Shown here: piece after piece, positions 23,284 to 35,044 of the stretch
Layout of the letters: each line of letters starts with the position of its first letter
Position numbering within the stretch: position 1 is the stretch's first letter
From: Daphnia pulex
Lineage: Eukaryota; Arthropoda; Branchiopoda; Diplostraca; Daphniidae
DNA: 64,000 bases
Direction: 5' to 3'
Assembly (NCBI RefSeq): GCF_021134715.1
Contig: NC_060024.1
Location: forward strand, 8,184,001 to 8,248,000
Notes under the pieces: generated by a model
The model's input: only the letters and a program-made list of their open reading frames with translations
Databases searched by the model: none
Told to the model about the DNA's origin: nothing
Translations under genes and position numbers: made by a program

Positions 23284-26200
23284 TACGTTTTATTTTCATG
23301 TTACAACTTATTTTAATAAATTTATTCTACGTATTGTTCTACCTTTAATTTAATAAGGAGAAGTTAATCTAAGAGATATTCACTAGACTTCGTTTAATAA
23401 ACTTAATTTCGTAATTTTTTACTCTATTTTTGTCTGCCGTTTAACCTTCCAAGCTCGCTAGTAGGAAGCCATAAAAATGAGCTACGACGAAAACAAAAAT
23501 TGTAATCCAAAAATTACTTTAAGATAAATTTCATTCTAGTGTAAAGTATAGTTGTGTTGTAGTAGATCCAAACCAGTTAGTTGATATATATTCAACTATT
23601 CTTTGAATATGTTGGATGATATGTTTTGTTTAACAATAAATTATGAACGAACGTATGTCAACGATATTGCTGAAGTTTATGGATACTAATGCCGAAACGA
23701 ATTTTTTTCTTTACATCGTAGCTAACAGTTTTGAGTAATGCAAATCTCAAACAGCTATTTTCAATGGATTGATAACATCCGCTCTTGATAACGTTACATT
23801 CACGCTAGCTGTTCACGTGGTGATGCGTTCACTTAAGAGATGGCGTCTGCTGCTCACATGTGTACCTCACTCTTTGCGCTGGCATTCGTATAACTTCTTA
23901 CTTATTATCAAATAAAAACTGCATACACAGATCATGAAGCGAACATTCCGTTGCATCCTCTAAAAATAACCGCCGGCTATGAGTAGGATTTGATACGCAA
24001 TCTTAAACGACGAGTTTACTTTCAATGCTGGAGGAATGATTTAGTCATTCTTCCAATTTTACGACCACCGGGCACCGGCTGCCAAGTTGCGCTAATGACG
24101 CATACCGTTCGTCTGTGGGGATTTCTTATGTTCTACTGCAGTGCGCGGTAGGGGGTATGCGATATCTTTCTCATCTGTACACATTGCATATAGGCCCATT
24201 CCATAACCAAGTGGATTTTAATGATGGAAAGGTAACAAAAAATCGCCGCTAACGAACACGATTACAATATAAAGTCGTGTAGACTGTCTGAGCTGAAGCC
24301 GTCAACCCCGTTGGCTCAACATGTTCACAATCTAACAGTCGGCATATCTGCAGCTTTCATGCAACTGTGACCTCATGAACGGATTCCGCTTCCCCAACAG
24401 TCCGTCCGTTCGGCTAATCAATTAGACACGACCAACGGGGGATGAAAATCGACGTCAAAATCTGTTGATCCTATTCCTCTTTATTCATGAGACAAATTGG
24501 CCGACGTAGCACGCTCACTTTCTACACACTCACGATCTTCTTTATTTACGTTTAATGACAAGTTTCTTTTTTTGCGAGAATTTAAAATGATATAACTGTG
24601 AATACAAATAGTTTGATGGATACACCAACTATTTGACCATTCGTCTCGGTGTTTATTAAGGGCGGCAAGGAGGGGTGTTTGAATAAATCAGCAGTCAAGC
24701 GATAGCTACAGACAATCTGTTAGACAATAGCACCCCGACGAAGGAACACAAAATAGGAAAAAAACGGTAACAACAGAGAAAAACGAATAAATTCGGGTCA
24801 TGTAATTGGCGCTTGTATAAGCTCTTTTGTGTGGATGATGGTGATTATTTGGGGCCACCAGCCGCGTAACGAGAACGCGGAAACGATGAGTATACACCTT
24901 CTTTTTATTTTTTTAGAAAAATGATTTGCCACAATAGAACAACTCGAACCCGCACAAGTCTTCCGTATAAAAGCATTGTGTTGAACACCGGCGCTCGCCA
25001 TCTATAGGCTCGTCTATGCCAATGCGGAAAACATGAATTGGGCACTTTTTTAACCTCGTTCTCTTGGATTTCCTTGTCTTCCTACATTTTTTTTTTTTAA
25101 ATTACAATTAAGCAGAAATAAGGAAGCGACATAACGGATGTCAGATCCTCTCCGATGAATAAGAATGACGACTCCGTCCGTCAGCCGACATGGCTCTAAG
25201 TATTTTATTGACCTTTCGTAGACGCGGATGTACGGACGCGGAATTCCCAATTTGTCGAACTCGACACGGCTGAGCGACACTCCATTATTTCGTTAGCCCA
25301 CATTTTTCGGATTAAAGCGGTTGTTATATATTATCAAATTCATTTCGTTATAACCGGAATGAAATAAATATAGTTGTTTTATGGGATATAATAATCTGTT
25401 GTATTGCATCAGTTTCATCTTCAAATGTACATCAAAAAGAATCATCTCATCTTGATTAAAATATACTGTATAGAATTTTCCTCGTTTCTTTCAAAATTCA
25501 ATTTTAGTTCTTATTATATTAGTTCTCGTGGTAGTTGTCAATTTGTCATCTAGGAAATTAGCTGTGATTATTGGGGTCGTCCGCTAACTGTTAGATTCCA
25601 TAGAAACGCAGTCAAAAAGAATGAAGAGAGAACGATCAAATAAAATCGTGTCTAGGAAGAAAGCTCGTTTTGCATATGAAATGGAATTTCGTTAGTGTAT
25701 GCGTTAAGCGTCAGTTAATAAATCGTCGCGTTAAAAATTGTCCGGTCAGTCCCGTGTGTCGTCTTGTCGTTCGTGTATTAGGCGTTAGCGTTATTATCAT
25801 TTCGTCGTGAAGAGAATGGCCTTTTGAGCGAGTCGACAGTGTTTGTTTGTGGAATGATGTTGTCAGGTCACAAAGTATGGTAGAGAAGAATGCAGGCAAA
25901 GAAAAACCCAAGGAAAAAAGAAAAACAGAAAGATCGGTCGATCAACAAAAATCCGTCAGAATGAGTCTGGAAAAGAACAAGAAGGTCTAACTGTTGGTCG
26001 TCTCGTCTGTCGAAAGGAACTAACAATCATGAAAGGGAAATGTATGGGAGATGTTATCATTCATTCTTCCTTGTCCTCTTTCTGGGGGGCGAAAATGCAA
26101 ACAGAAAGAGAAAGAAGATGAACAAAATAACTCGGGGGGTGAAAATAAAACACATTGGAGTGATACAAGAGAGATAGGAGAATAAGAAGAGGGAAACCAA

Positions 26201-26491
26201 AAAGTGTGTCGCATAAATTTGTCTCGACACGCAAACAAAATATTCCTTATACTGGAAAAAAAAATAGAAACCGTCGAATAAGTTAAAACGAAGAATTCAA
26301 ATAGATAAACAATCAGTCAACATTGAAATAGGATAGTGTCGAAATCTTGATTAGATTTGCACAAATTGGGGAAATAAAAAAAAAGGAAAATGAACTAAAA
26401 CAAAAAGGAAATCTGTTGAAATGTATGTCAGTTGGTGTATAGTATAAGTTCATTTTTTATCCAGCAGAGAGATCGTATAACTCTGTTTCAT
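23284..26491. other. Intergenic region, nothing recognised
   Basis: No supported gene. A TATA-like GTATAAAAGC near 24964 (plus strand) is not followed by a usable reading frame. Confidence 0.45.
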
Positions 26492-27150
26492 TCATTCGTG
26501 ATGCTCTTCCTCGCTTCGGCTGCTTCCGGCGCCCATCTCGTACTTTTGGTAGCTCTTGGACAGAGCTTCCATGACGGGTCCCATCCAGCTCAACGACCTG
26601 TCATTTTCCGCCCAAGTCCAGCAAAAAAAAATCAAGATGTACGTCATTTAGACATTTCAAAATGGGCACCACACCCTGCCAGTAGTCAACGACGTCACTG
26701 CACGCAAGAGAAATGATCAATTTATTACCGTTTGCTGTATGACGATCCGCCGTAAGAGGAACCATAAGACGGTGGTGGCGAACTGTCATAAGTGGTTCCC
26801 GTGTAACCTTGCTGATCCGTGTAAGCGTAGCCGTACTCCGGCTCCTGGCTACCAATGCCGATGAGACCCAGCAAGGGGAGAAGGATGGCGGCCAACACCA
26901 GGGCCGTCAAAGCGGCCAGCAAAGTGTACTGGAGGGATGTGGCGTTGAAGGTGAACGACAGCGATCCGTCCGAATTCAAATTGACGAAGGCGAAACGCGC
27001 CGTCGGCTGGACATCTTTGGTGGAAACATCTTCGAAATCTTCGTCCAGTCCGTTGTCGTCGTCCAAGCTGCTGGCCGTAGCTCTGGCGCTGACTGAGAGC
27101 AACAGCATCCAACAGCACAACATCATGGCTACGCTCCATTTGTGCATCAT
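26492..27150 (-). CDS. Gene D: short single-pass paralogue lacking the four-cysteine module
   Basis: Exons are 27150-26729 and 26597-26492 (phase-2 junction), giving 175 residues. A signal peptide is followed by an acidic linker, a potential N-glycosylation site (NAT), a strong hydrophobic helix (about residues 88-110) and a Tyr/Gly/Ser/Pro-rich segment resembling the end of gene A exon 1. The last exon encodes a short basic/acidic helix ending EEEHHE and has none of the four cysteines. The matching architecture and phase-2 intron place it in the same family as genes A, C, E and F, as a shortened member. No further exon with cysteines is visible to the left. Confidence 0.75.
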
Positions 27151-27369
27151 TTTGTTGATCCGGCTATTTGTTCTCCTGGCCCAGTGTTCAGCTTCCGTTT
27201 CCGCAGTGACAATGAAAATAAGAAAAAGAAAATAACCGAAAAAAATTCGACTCTTTAAAAAATCATTGACCCGTATTGTTGTTGTTGTTGGTGCTCGGCT
27301 GTTTTCTGGGTCACGAGTCAAAAGAATGAAAATTTGTGGCCAACAAGATCAGGGAGGATATGGATCTCT

Positions 27370-27378
27370 TATAGCCCC
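27370..27378 (-). promoter_or_regulatory. TATA-like box upstream of gene D
   Basis: CTATAAGAG on the minus strand lies about 220 bp upstream of the gene D start codon and could drive a proximal transcript. Confidence 0.4.
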
Positions 27379-28582
27379 GGCTCGTTGGGAATTCCATATT
27401 CACCGGCTGTATTTATTTCTAAGACGGAAGACGAACAACAAGAGGGAGGCGACGGGGGCTGGCTTTCAAGAAACGGATACGCCCTTATGATCTATCGGCT
27501 GCTGTGCTAAGTATTTCAGCCCGCGCTCTGCTGCGACGGTGACTGTAGGTCACCTCCTCTATAGACAGGTACGCACCGTACATACACAAATCCCTTCAAA
27601 ACTGTAAAAAAAAAAAACACTGACTGAACCGGAAGAATCTGCTCCGGGTTTCTTTTCATCCGCTCTGAGAAAGGAAAACAAATAACAACCCACAGCCGAA
27701 TGCCCTTTTTGTTTTCTTAGTCCTTTGAATTATCCCGGAAATCTTTTTTTATTTTGTTTGTTGATTCATTTGGAAAAATTATTAAATTCCAAGACGGTGA
27801 ACAACACACAAGAGCCGGAATTTTTTTTCTTTCTCTCCGTGTGTGTTTTACTCGGAGTTAAATCGTTAAGTTATGGCACGAAACTGCTGTGTTTGTGTCT
27901 ATGTTTGACAATGGTCATCCGATTTAAGTAGTGGGGTCCCACGAGTCCGTGCTGTTCATGCGCAAGTCTATATCTTGTTAGTTTTAATTTTTGAAAGGGC
28001 GTAAAAGGTTCACCAGAAAACAAAAAAACAAAACAACAAATGCCGGTGAAAAAATGAAACAACAGCTGGGCGGGTGTTTCGGAAGCTTCCGCTGGCGAAC
28101 ATACCGAAAGAAAATTCAACAACAGATTCCATCCGGTTACGAGAGCTAAGGGTTGAACATGTGGTCATGACAGTTGGCCATATACTTAGACATTTTGCGC
28201 CCGACTCGTAAGGTAACAGTTAGATCAACGACTCGCGAGTTTGCCTTATTTAATTTATTTATTTCGGGAGAAAACAAAATTTACGGGGTAGGCCAAACAC
28301 ACACGCTGGTTTGGCAATAGGAAAATGAAATGAATTTGCAATGACTTTCAAAACAAAGAAGATGGGCAGAAACTGCAGAGTGTGCATATCTGGCAGTATT
28401 CTAAACTAGAAATGACGGCACCTCACCGATTACAAATGAATATTCTATTCTCAGAAGAGTCAAGTCACTCGGCAGAATTTCGAACGAACCAAAAGTCAAG
28501 TGAAAACTAATGCCTATGTGCTATGTGAAATATTATTCACGCAAGAATTTTGAACTAACAAACAAATAATAAATAGACTTAC

Positions 28583-28850
28583 CGAATTTGGAAAGATGGC
28601 GCGTAGATTGATGAGAGACTCAAAAGGTGAACCCGAGGAAAAACAAATCAAACTAGATGATGAGTGCCCGCAGTGTTCTTCTACGACGTGTTGAAACAAG
28701 AGAAAATTGACGACGGCTCGGCGCTGAATAATGATTCAAACAAAAATACAACGACTCAAGTTTTTTGTTTTCTGTTTTCGTTATTTTTTCCTTTGCCTTT
28801 CGTCAGCGTCGATATATCAGAACTGCGATGGAGGAACCGAGACGAGAGTT
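28583..28850 (-). other. Probable non-coding first exon (distal leader, perhaps of gene D)
   Basis: On the minus strand the stretch has no ATG and ends at an excellent donor, TTCG|GTAAGTC. A pyrimidine-rich tract and AG just upstream of gene D (near 27200) could be its acceptor. The link to gene D is inferred from position only. Confidence 0.4.
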
Positions 28851-28877
28851 TGATGCTGGGGCCGGCCCCTAGCCGAG

Positions 28878-28939
28878 CTTTTTAAAGGGCAAGACACGGC
28901 AGGTCGACCGACCGTGGTCACGTGACGAGTCTCAGCCAA
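28878..28939 (-). promoter_or_regulatory. CCAAT / CACGTGAC / TTTAAA promoter module
   Basis: Read on the minus strand, an ATTGG (CCAAT type, near 28937) is followed by the palindromic E-box GTCACGTGAC (28917-28926) and then TTTAAAAAG (28878-28887), about 30 bp before the proposed leader start. The order and spacing fit a minus-strand promoter. Confidence 0.45.
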
Positions 28940-31900
28940 TCAGCGGTTTCCTTCTGGGAGCTGCGATTCCCGCAAAAATAAAATAAAATAAAAATACAAC
29001 GAAGCTTGTGAAGCAGATGCTTCTTCTTTCAGGTATAGCATATAGTCTATATGCAGCTGATGACGATGGCTGTCAGCGGCGTGAAATCCTTGTTGTCCGG
29101 AGCTCAAAAGTTCTGGAGCGCAGCGCGACGACGCTGCACACGGCCCCGTAATGAGACGAGAATCGCTTTTCTCCTCTTTTCTTGTTCATCTTCTTCTTTT
29201 TTTTTTCTTCTTCTTCTTGTCTTCACTGTGCACATTGTGTTTCGTTCATTTGCATTACATCGCCAGCCATTCCAAAACACCGGTAAAGTCCCACCTTAAC
29301 TGGGTTGAACGCTCCTTCGTCTAGCTAGTCCTTTTTTTTTTGGCTGGCCCGTAATTCTTCCTTCAATCAATGTAGGCTTGTTTCTATTATGAACGATTAT
29401 TTGAAAAACAAAAACAAAAAAAGCAATGGTTCCGACAGAAGCGCTTTGAAAAGAACGTAATCATTGATATTCTTCCAACTCTTCTGAAAAGAGCCAGTAT
29501 ATGCATGTAATAATAATAACCTAAATTATGTTTTAAATGACAATCATTATTTCTTTTTCTTCAAAATTAATTGTTCTTCTTATTTAAATAATTACTAGCT
29601 GCATAAAAACCAATGGTTATTCAGACAAAGGGCTAAGTGTTGAACTGAACTGTTACTTTTATTTTTAGATAAGACTATAGAAAAACGGTTAGTTTGCTGT
29701 ACTGGAACTTCTTGTGAGAGAGAGAGAGAGAAAATAATTTTAACAAATTCTCCGCTCATGCAAATATAGCAGCCAACAACTGTAACAGTATACGGTGACG
29801 AGAAACGTGAAACCATAACGATACGTTCGATTGCCGCCGTGCCGGGAGAGCTCGGTCACTGGGTAAAGCTCGCTGTCGTCGTCGTCCCTTTTGAAGAAAC
29901 TCAGTCAGTTGTCTCATCATCATCAAGTGGCCTGTAGTGACCGAGATTCTTATTTTCACGTTTTCTTCTTCTTCTTCTTCTTCTTTTCTTGTACTATTCT
30001 CATTTACCGAATGATGAACGAAAGCACCAAGAGGCCGTTAAAAAAAAAAAGAAAAATACTGAGAAACATACCGTCACCGTCTGCCGTGCTGCTGATGGCC
30101 TGCCAGCCAAACTGGCAAACCGTCAGAAAAACAAAAAATGCCGCTACAACTAAATGAACAAGAACGAGTTCGTAAAGTTGAAAACAATTTCCTTTTTTTT
30201 CTGTCATTATATTTCTCTTAACCGGTGTAGCTTGTGCGATGATTGACGTCATCCGATGTCACGTCTTTGGTTGATTTGGTACTTCATTTACCATAGCGAT
30301 TGAAATTAAACAACAAATCAATTAATGCGACTTGAATATTGTGTAATAAAACAAATTTGACAAACTGCAGTTACGTCGTCGTGGCGAAATTGAATTAAAA
30401 TCACTGAAACGTTTCAGTGATTTTAATTCAATTTAAAAAAAAGAAAGAAAAAAGAGGAAAGCGGGTGAGAGTTCAGTCCCGCCCAGTAGCAGAAAATATT
30501 CTAAAGGGGCGCTGGCTAACGGTAGATTCTATATCTTCTCTGTGTTCTCTCCCGTTCACGACAACAAATCTGTGTCAATCTAATGGCGGCGTCCCGGAGG
30601 AGAAAAATTCTGACGAAATACTGAGACCAAGGAATGTTGGCTATTGTTGGTGTACATTACGTATAGGTTACATTACACACTATGGCGGGTGTCTGTTATT
30701 ACCCTAACAATATGTTAATGCTTTCCCCCTTTTCTTATATGAATTCGGCTGCCTCCGAAAGGATAGGGATCATTCCCTTTGCTTTTTGTGCCTTGCGGGC
30801 CCTGCGTTGAATCACGAGACCGTGTTATGTGGCGATGGCACGCATGTGCCACCAGCAATAAGTCCCAAAGCTTCGGACCTCGTACCGAAAGAAAGGGAAG
30901 GAGGGGGCGTCTATTTTTGTTTTGTTGCTTTCGAGAATTTTTTACATACCGGTGAAGCAATAAAGTTCCCGGACTCGACAGATATTGATTGTAATAGGTT
31001 ATACTATCGCACCATTCACACCTCTATCCTGCCGGAGGTCCACCACGGGTCTGTATACAGAATTCAACGTTCAATGCAGTCCTAACAAACTGGCCAGAGT
31101 TTGAAATTGATAGGACTTTGGCTTCATTTGCCACAAAACGGTAATCAATTGTGGAAAGAGTTCAAAGTCAGTTTTTATTTTTCTTCAAAGGGGTCATCAC
31201 AGGGCCGGTCGTTATGTAGCTGCTTTTATACCCGACGACAGTTCCATCATATGGAAATAGAAAGGAACGCCCCATTTCCGTGTAAGCGCATATAAGAACA
31301 TATAGGCGTGATTCCTAAAGAGAAAAAAATGAAGATTCACCTTTCTGATTTGATTTATGAAAATTTCTTTTCTTTCACATTCCGCTTAGTATATAGGATT
31401 CAATTGTAGGATAAAACGAGTGATTATTCTAAGCAATTTCGTTTCCTTTTTTTGTTTCTTTACTTTCATTGTTATCGACTTGCAACCGCGTTCGATTTGG
31501 AAATAGTGAAATACAGTCTGTGTGTTGTGGGGTATACGAAAGTGCATGTATCTTTTGCCAAATTTACTCTTGTACTTTTTCAGACGGACCAAAATAAGCC
31601 CGGGAGTTTTTACCGTTACGAATGACATCTTTAACGGACCAAGGAAAACTGCCGAAGTCACAGCACGCATGTAGACTAACAAATTTAGAAATAAAACGTT
31701 ACCACTTTACAGATGTTTCAATCAATTATTCCATTCATCATCATTTATTACGGAATGTTTGAATATGGATTCCAATACAAGACGGTATAGTGAATAAATG
31801 GTAACCCATATTACAGTACATAGCCTTTGCGACCCGGCCAAGTTGATCGCCCTTTTTGATTGATGTAACATATGACCCACCGCTAGGCCGTCTTTTCTTT

Positions 31901-31992
31901 TTTGTCATTATTCTTCCACCAGTTTCCTGTCTTGAATGCACTTCCGTCTTACACCACTGACACACAGACGCCCAACAATTGATAATCAGTCG
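28940..31992. other. Intergenic region with a perfect palindrome
   Basis: No supported gene. The interval holds a (GA)n run (29715-29731), CTT triplet runs near 29960-29985 and a 48-bp perfect palindrome listed separately. Confidence 0.45.
30387..30434. repeat. 48-bp perfect palindrome without spacer
   Basis: The 24-base half ending in CACTGAAAC at 30410 is followed directly by its exact reverse complement starting GTTTCAGTG. There is no loop and no mismatch. Confidence 0.9.
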
Positions 31993-32832
31993 TCAAACAA
32001 AGTTAAAGTATCGGTCGTTGGTCGATTGAAAGTGTCGCCTCTGTTGCTCGAGAATCCGACGGACTGGTCTGGTCATCATTAGAAGTTGTCCAACCGATTG
32101 CGGACATTCAGTTTGATAGCGGGCTTGACAGCTCTCCCCTCCCAGTCCGTAAATGATGTCATCTTTGTAGCGCGCCACTCCGCGGATGTTTCTACTGCAC
32201 AAATCAGCAAGCAGAGGGAGAAAAGAGATCGTCAACAATCAAATTTGATAACTATTATCGATTAATTTACAAAATTAATCTCAAATTTGCTCATCTTTCG
32301 GCAGAGAGTGACCTGATGACACGGACGACGGTCTGGAGCCAAGCCGGTGCATAAGGGACGAAACTGTGAACGTGACACAAAATCTTCCGGCGACAAGGAT
32401 CTCCCAGGTCGTTCATGAATTCGAAAGCTTCTTCAACGTCCAGCGGATCGAGTAATCGATGCCACCAACTAAAAAACAAAAATCAAATTAAGCAATTATT
32501 TCTCAACTGAGTGACTGTGCTGTGAGGATTTGGTCTCACTCGACTGGAAAAATATGCCACCTAGAATTGTGATCGTCGTCGGAAGAGCGGGCCGACCACG
32601 CCGAAGTGAATTTGGGCACAAAGAGGCCGGCCACTAGGATGCCAGTGAAGGCGACGACCAGAACGAGGCTGAGCGGCCCTGCCACACTGTTCTGCAACGT
32701 GTTGGCCAAGTTGACTGGCGTGGAAAACTGGAAACCGACATCGACCGGCTGGTAGGACTCATGACGCTCTTTGGTGGCCGCACCACCAGTCGCCAACAAA
32801 ACGCTTACACACATGATCCATCGGAGCGCCAT
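31993..32832 (-). CDS. Gene E: four-cysteine single-pass protein (DM4/DM12-like)
   Basis: Exons 32832-32561, 32468-32313 and 32194-31993 join with two phase-2 introns to give 209 residues. A signal peptide (about 20 residues) is followed by a short linker, a hydrophobic helix (PLSLVLVVAFTGILVAGLF), a Ser/Asp stretch and then DPCRRKILCHV. The final exon carries Tyr-x-Asp-x4-Gly and GESCQARYQTECPQS. This member fits the DM4/DM12 consensus best (C-x2-R-x2-C, then Y...G...C-x3-Y-x2-C-P). Both donors (GTGGCA, GTCACT) are weak, but frame and homology to the other cluster members support them. Confidence 0.75.
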
Positions 32833-32959
32833 TTTTTGAAAGATGCGACTCACCACTGAAGGAGAATGACACAAATGCGGAATCAAACCGAAATGACCGA
32901 GCTTGGTGTTATTAGGGCCAGTGTAATCGATCGCGGTCAAGGATCGCGGTTGCTTTCTC

Positions 32960-33945
32960 TCGGGGTTATAATAGTTCCTCTCAACAACCAGACGGGCGAA
33001 AAACAAATAAAAAAGGTGAATGTTGCGCCAAGGACGGGCTTATTTATTCTGGCTAATTATCATGAAAATAAAGGAAGACTTTTTTCTTGTACAGAAAGGG
33101 ATGAATAAACATAACGTAGATTCAAAACAGGTTAATGGATTATTACATTTTTGTCCCACGCCCGGGATCCCGGAAATAATTTCATTAAATGAGGCTGGCC
33201 ATCAAAGTTCAACATATCTATTTGCCAATTTCAAAAATTAATAGATATGTTCAATTTTGTCTAGGAAGACAGGAATTATGGCTGTGTTATTATTTTAACA
33301 GTTTAAGCGGTTTAAGTTTATTATGGGGGGGGGGGGAGGGCGACTTATTTCCAATTGAATCTTTTGAAAATGGGCAATTTGTATCGCTTAATTATTTATT
33401 GTGATACGGTTTATTCTCGAGACCGGTACGGTAGGTAGTACTTTTGTGTATTTGACCGAGGCCAAATGGCATTTTGAAATTTTTTTTTAAATTTTGGCTT
33501 GGACAATAAATAATAATAATAACCAAAAAATCCGTGATTAATGATATAATTTGTAGAAAAAAACTCACCGAATGGGATCGATCGATGTCGGGAATGTACG
33601 GTATGCATTGGTGTGATATACTTGTACTCGGTATGTGATAACTGAATACGTCGCGGTTCTATAGCAGGGAAGATAGCCAGTCTTGTACTAAAGAACTCCC
33701 ATAGGGATTCCCCAACATAGCATATCAATGCATGGTATTATTCGCCGAAGAAAGTCTCATATAAGCGCGTGAGAGAACCAATGATATTATTACATTAGTA
33801 TGGGCTAGCTCCACACACCACCTGGTGGCAGGTGGCGAAAGTTAATATTTTGCTCGCTCGGGGAATCGAACTCGGGTCCCCAGACGCCAAGTTGTCATAG
33901 GCGACGCCTTATTCGAATCACCCGTACACCCTATATGTAATAATT
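32960..33945 (-). repeat. tRNA-headed repeat, copy 4
   Basis: This is a near full-length unit of the family seen at 13745-16385: GGGGTTATAATAGTTCC at the left, CGCCCGGGATCCCGGAA in the middle, a G-rich run near 33326-33340, then the TATCGCTT...TATTGTGATA block and a tRNA-like head read on the minus strand (about 33932-33850, with box-B-like GAGTTCGATTCC). Confidence 0.6.
32966..32974 (-). promoter_or_regulatory. TATA-like box of gene E at a repeat edge
   Basis: TATTATAAC on the minus strand lies about 135 bp upstream of the gene E ATG. It falls in the terminal block of the adjacent tRNA-headed repeat, which carries the same GGGGTTAT...ATAGTTCC motif in other copies. Confidence 0.35.
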
Positions 33946-33959
33946 ACATTTTTAATCTA

Positions 33960-34228
33960 GTCTAAACAATTCTAAAATGTTAGATCTAATTAAATATAAC
34001 AACAGACGGGCGAAAAAAAAAAGCTAAATACGCCAAGGACGGGTTTATTTTATTCTGGCTAATTACATGAATATAAAGGAGAACTTCATTCTTTGTACAG
34101 AAAGGGATGAATTAATAAATATAACGTAGATTCAAAATGGGAATAATAAATTATTGGAACGAACAGGATTCACATTTTCGTTCCGCCCGGGATTCCGGAA
34201 AGAATTTCATTGGATGAGGCTGGCCAGC
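33960..34228 (-). repeat. tRNA-headed repeat, truncated copy 5
   Basis: It begins in tandem with copy 4 (AACAACAGACGGGCGAAAAA) and ends near the shared GATGAGGCTGGCCA block, where it runs into the last coding exon of gene F. Confidence 0.55.
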
Positions 34229-35044
34229 AATTTTGTCACGGTGCATTGGTAATAAATCTGGCTACAGCTGCCCGCTTCGCGACTTTGCGGTTCCAGGCGC
34301 AACATCCTTCGTCTGTTTTTTGTTAAAAAAGAAAAACAAATTTAATTAAATGTTACGTCACAACATGAAGATAGCAGCAGTTACATCCATCGTGGGATCC
34401 ACTTGTAGAATTTAGTCGTCGAAAAGTAGCTTCTCATTTCGCACAGGCCTCGTTGATAGCAAATATCACCAACCTTACTGGTAGCCTTATCGTGAATGGT
34501 TCTTAATCTGTTGATGGAAATCAATTAATTTTTTTTTTAAACCAACTCGAAAAATTTCTGAGATCTAAATTCTTAGGATGGTGATTTATACTTTTGAAAT
34601 ATGTCATTCACATCAATTTTTGAAACCTGGAGGGCTCTTTGGACGTCGTGCTCCTTAAATTCAGCTTCCGCCTCGTCTCTGGAATTTAAATAACTCACGC
34701 CGAACGTGTAGTAGAAGACGGAGAGGACCATCCAGAAGGAATAAGCGAACCAAAAGGCCGAGATGCCTCCAAAGGCTCCTTTGTAGATGTTGATCAGGAA
34801 TTCTTGCGCTTCTATTTAAATCGGTAAAAGCAAGAAAAGAATACTCTGTATAGGCTTTTTAAATTCGTGTCAACTTATTCAACTTACTGTCGATGTTAGT
34901 TTTGAACTGATTGAAATTTGAAATTGCCACGGTCGGGTCAAACGTCGGTTGATCGGCCGCTATAAGTGTCGCCCGAACGGACGACGATGCCAGGAACATG
35001 AAAACTGTCACAACGAACAACGCGATCTGCATATTCGTCGTCAT
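34207..35044 (-). CDS. Gene F: four-cysteine single-pass protein, apparent one-base frame break
   Basis: Exons 35044-34888, 34811-34591, 34507-34385 and 34312-34207 fit GT/AG sites. They encode a signal peptide, a linker, an aromatic-rich membrane helix (SAFWFAYSFWMVLSVFYY), a charged helix, then ICYQRGLCEM and, in the last exon, GSCSQIYYQC. The exons total 607 bases, one more than a multiple of three. The frame is lost at a run of six T (plus strand, 34616-34621), after which coding resumes in the next frame. Either the base is an assembly error or the gene is recently inactivated. The last codons and the stop lie in a repeat. Confidence 0.65.

Noticed and set aside
34669-34693. A 20-bp intron (GTGAGT...CCAG) in gene F exon 2
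   Set aside because: It is far below the minimum spliceable length and does not repair the frame break.
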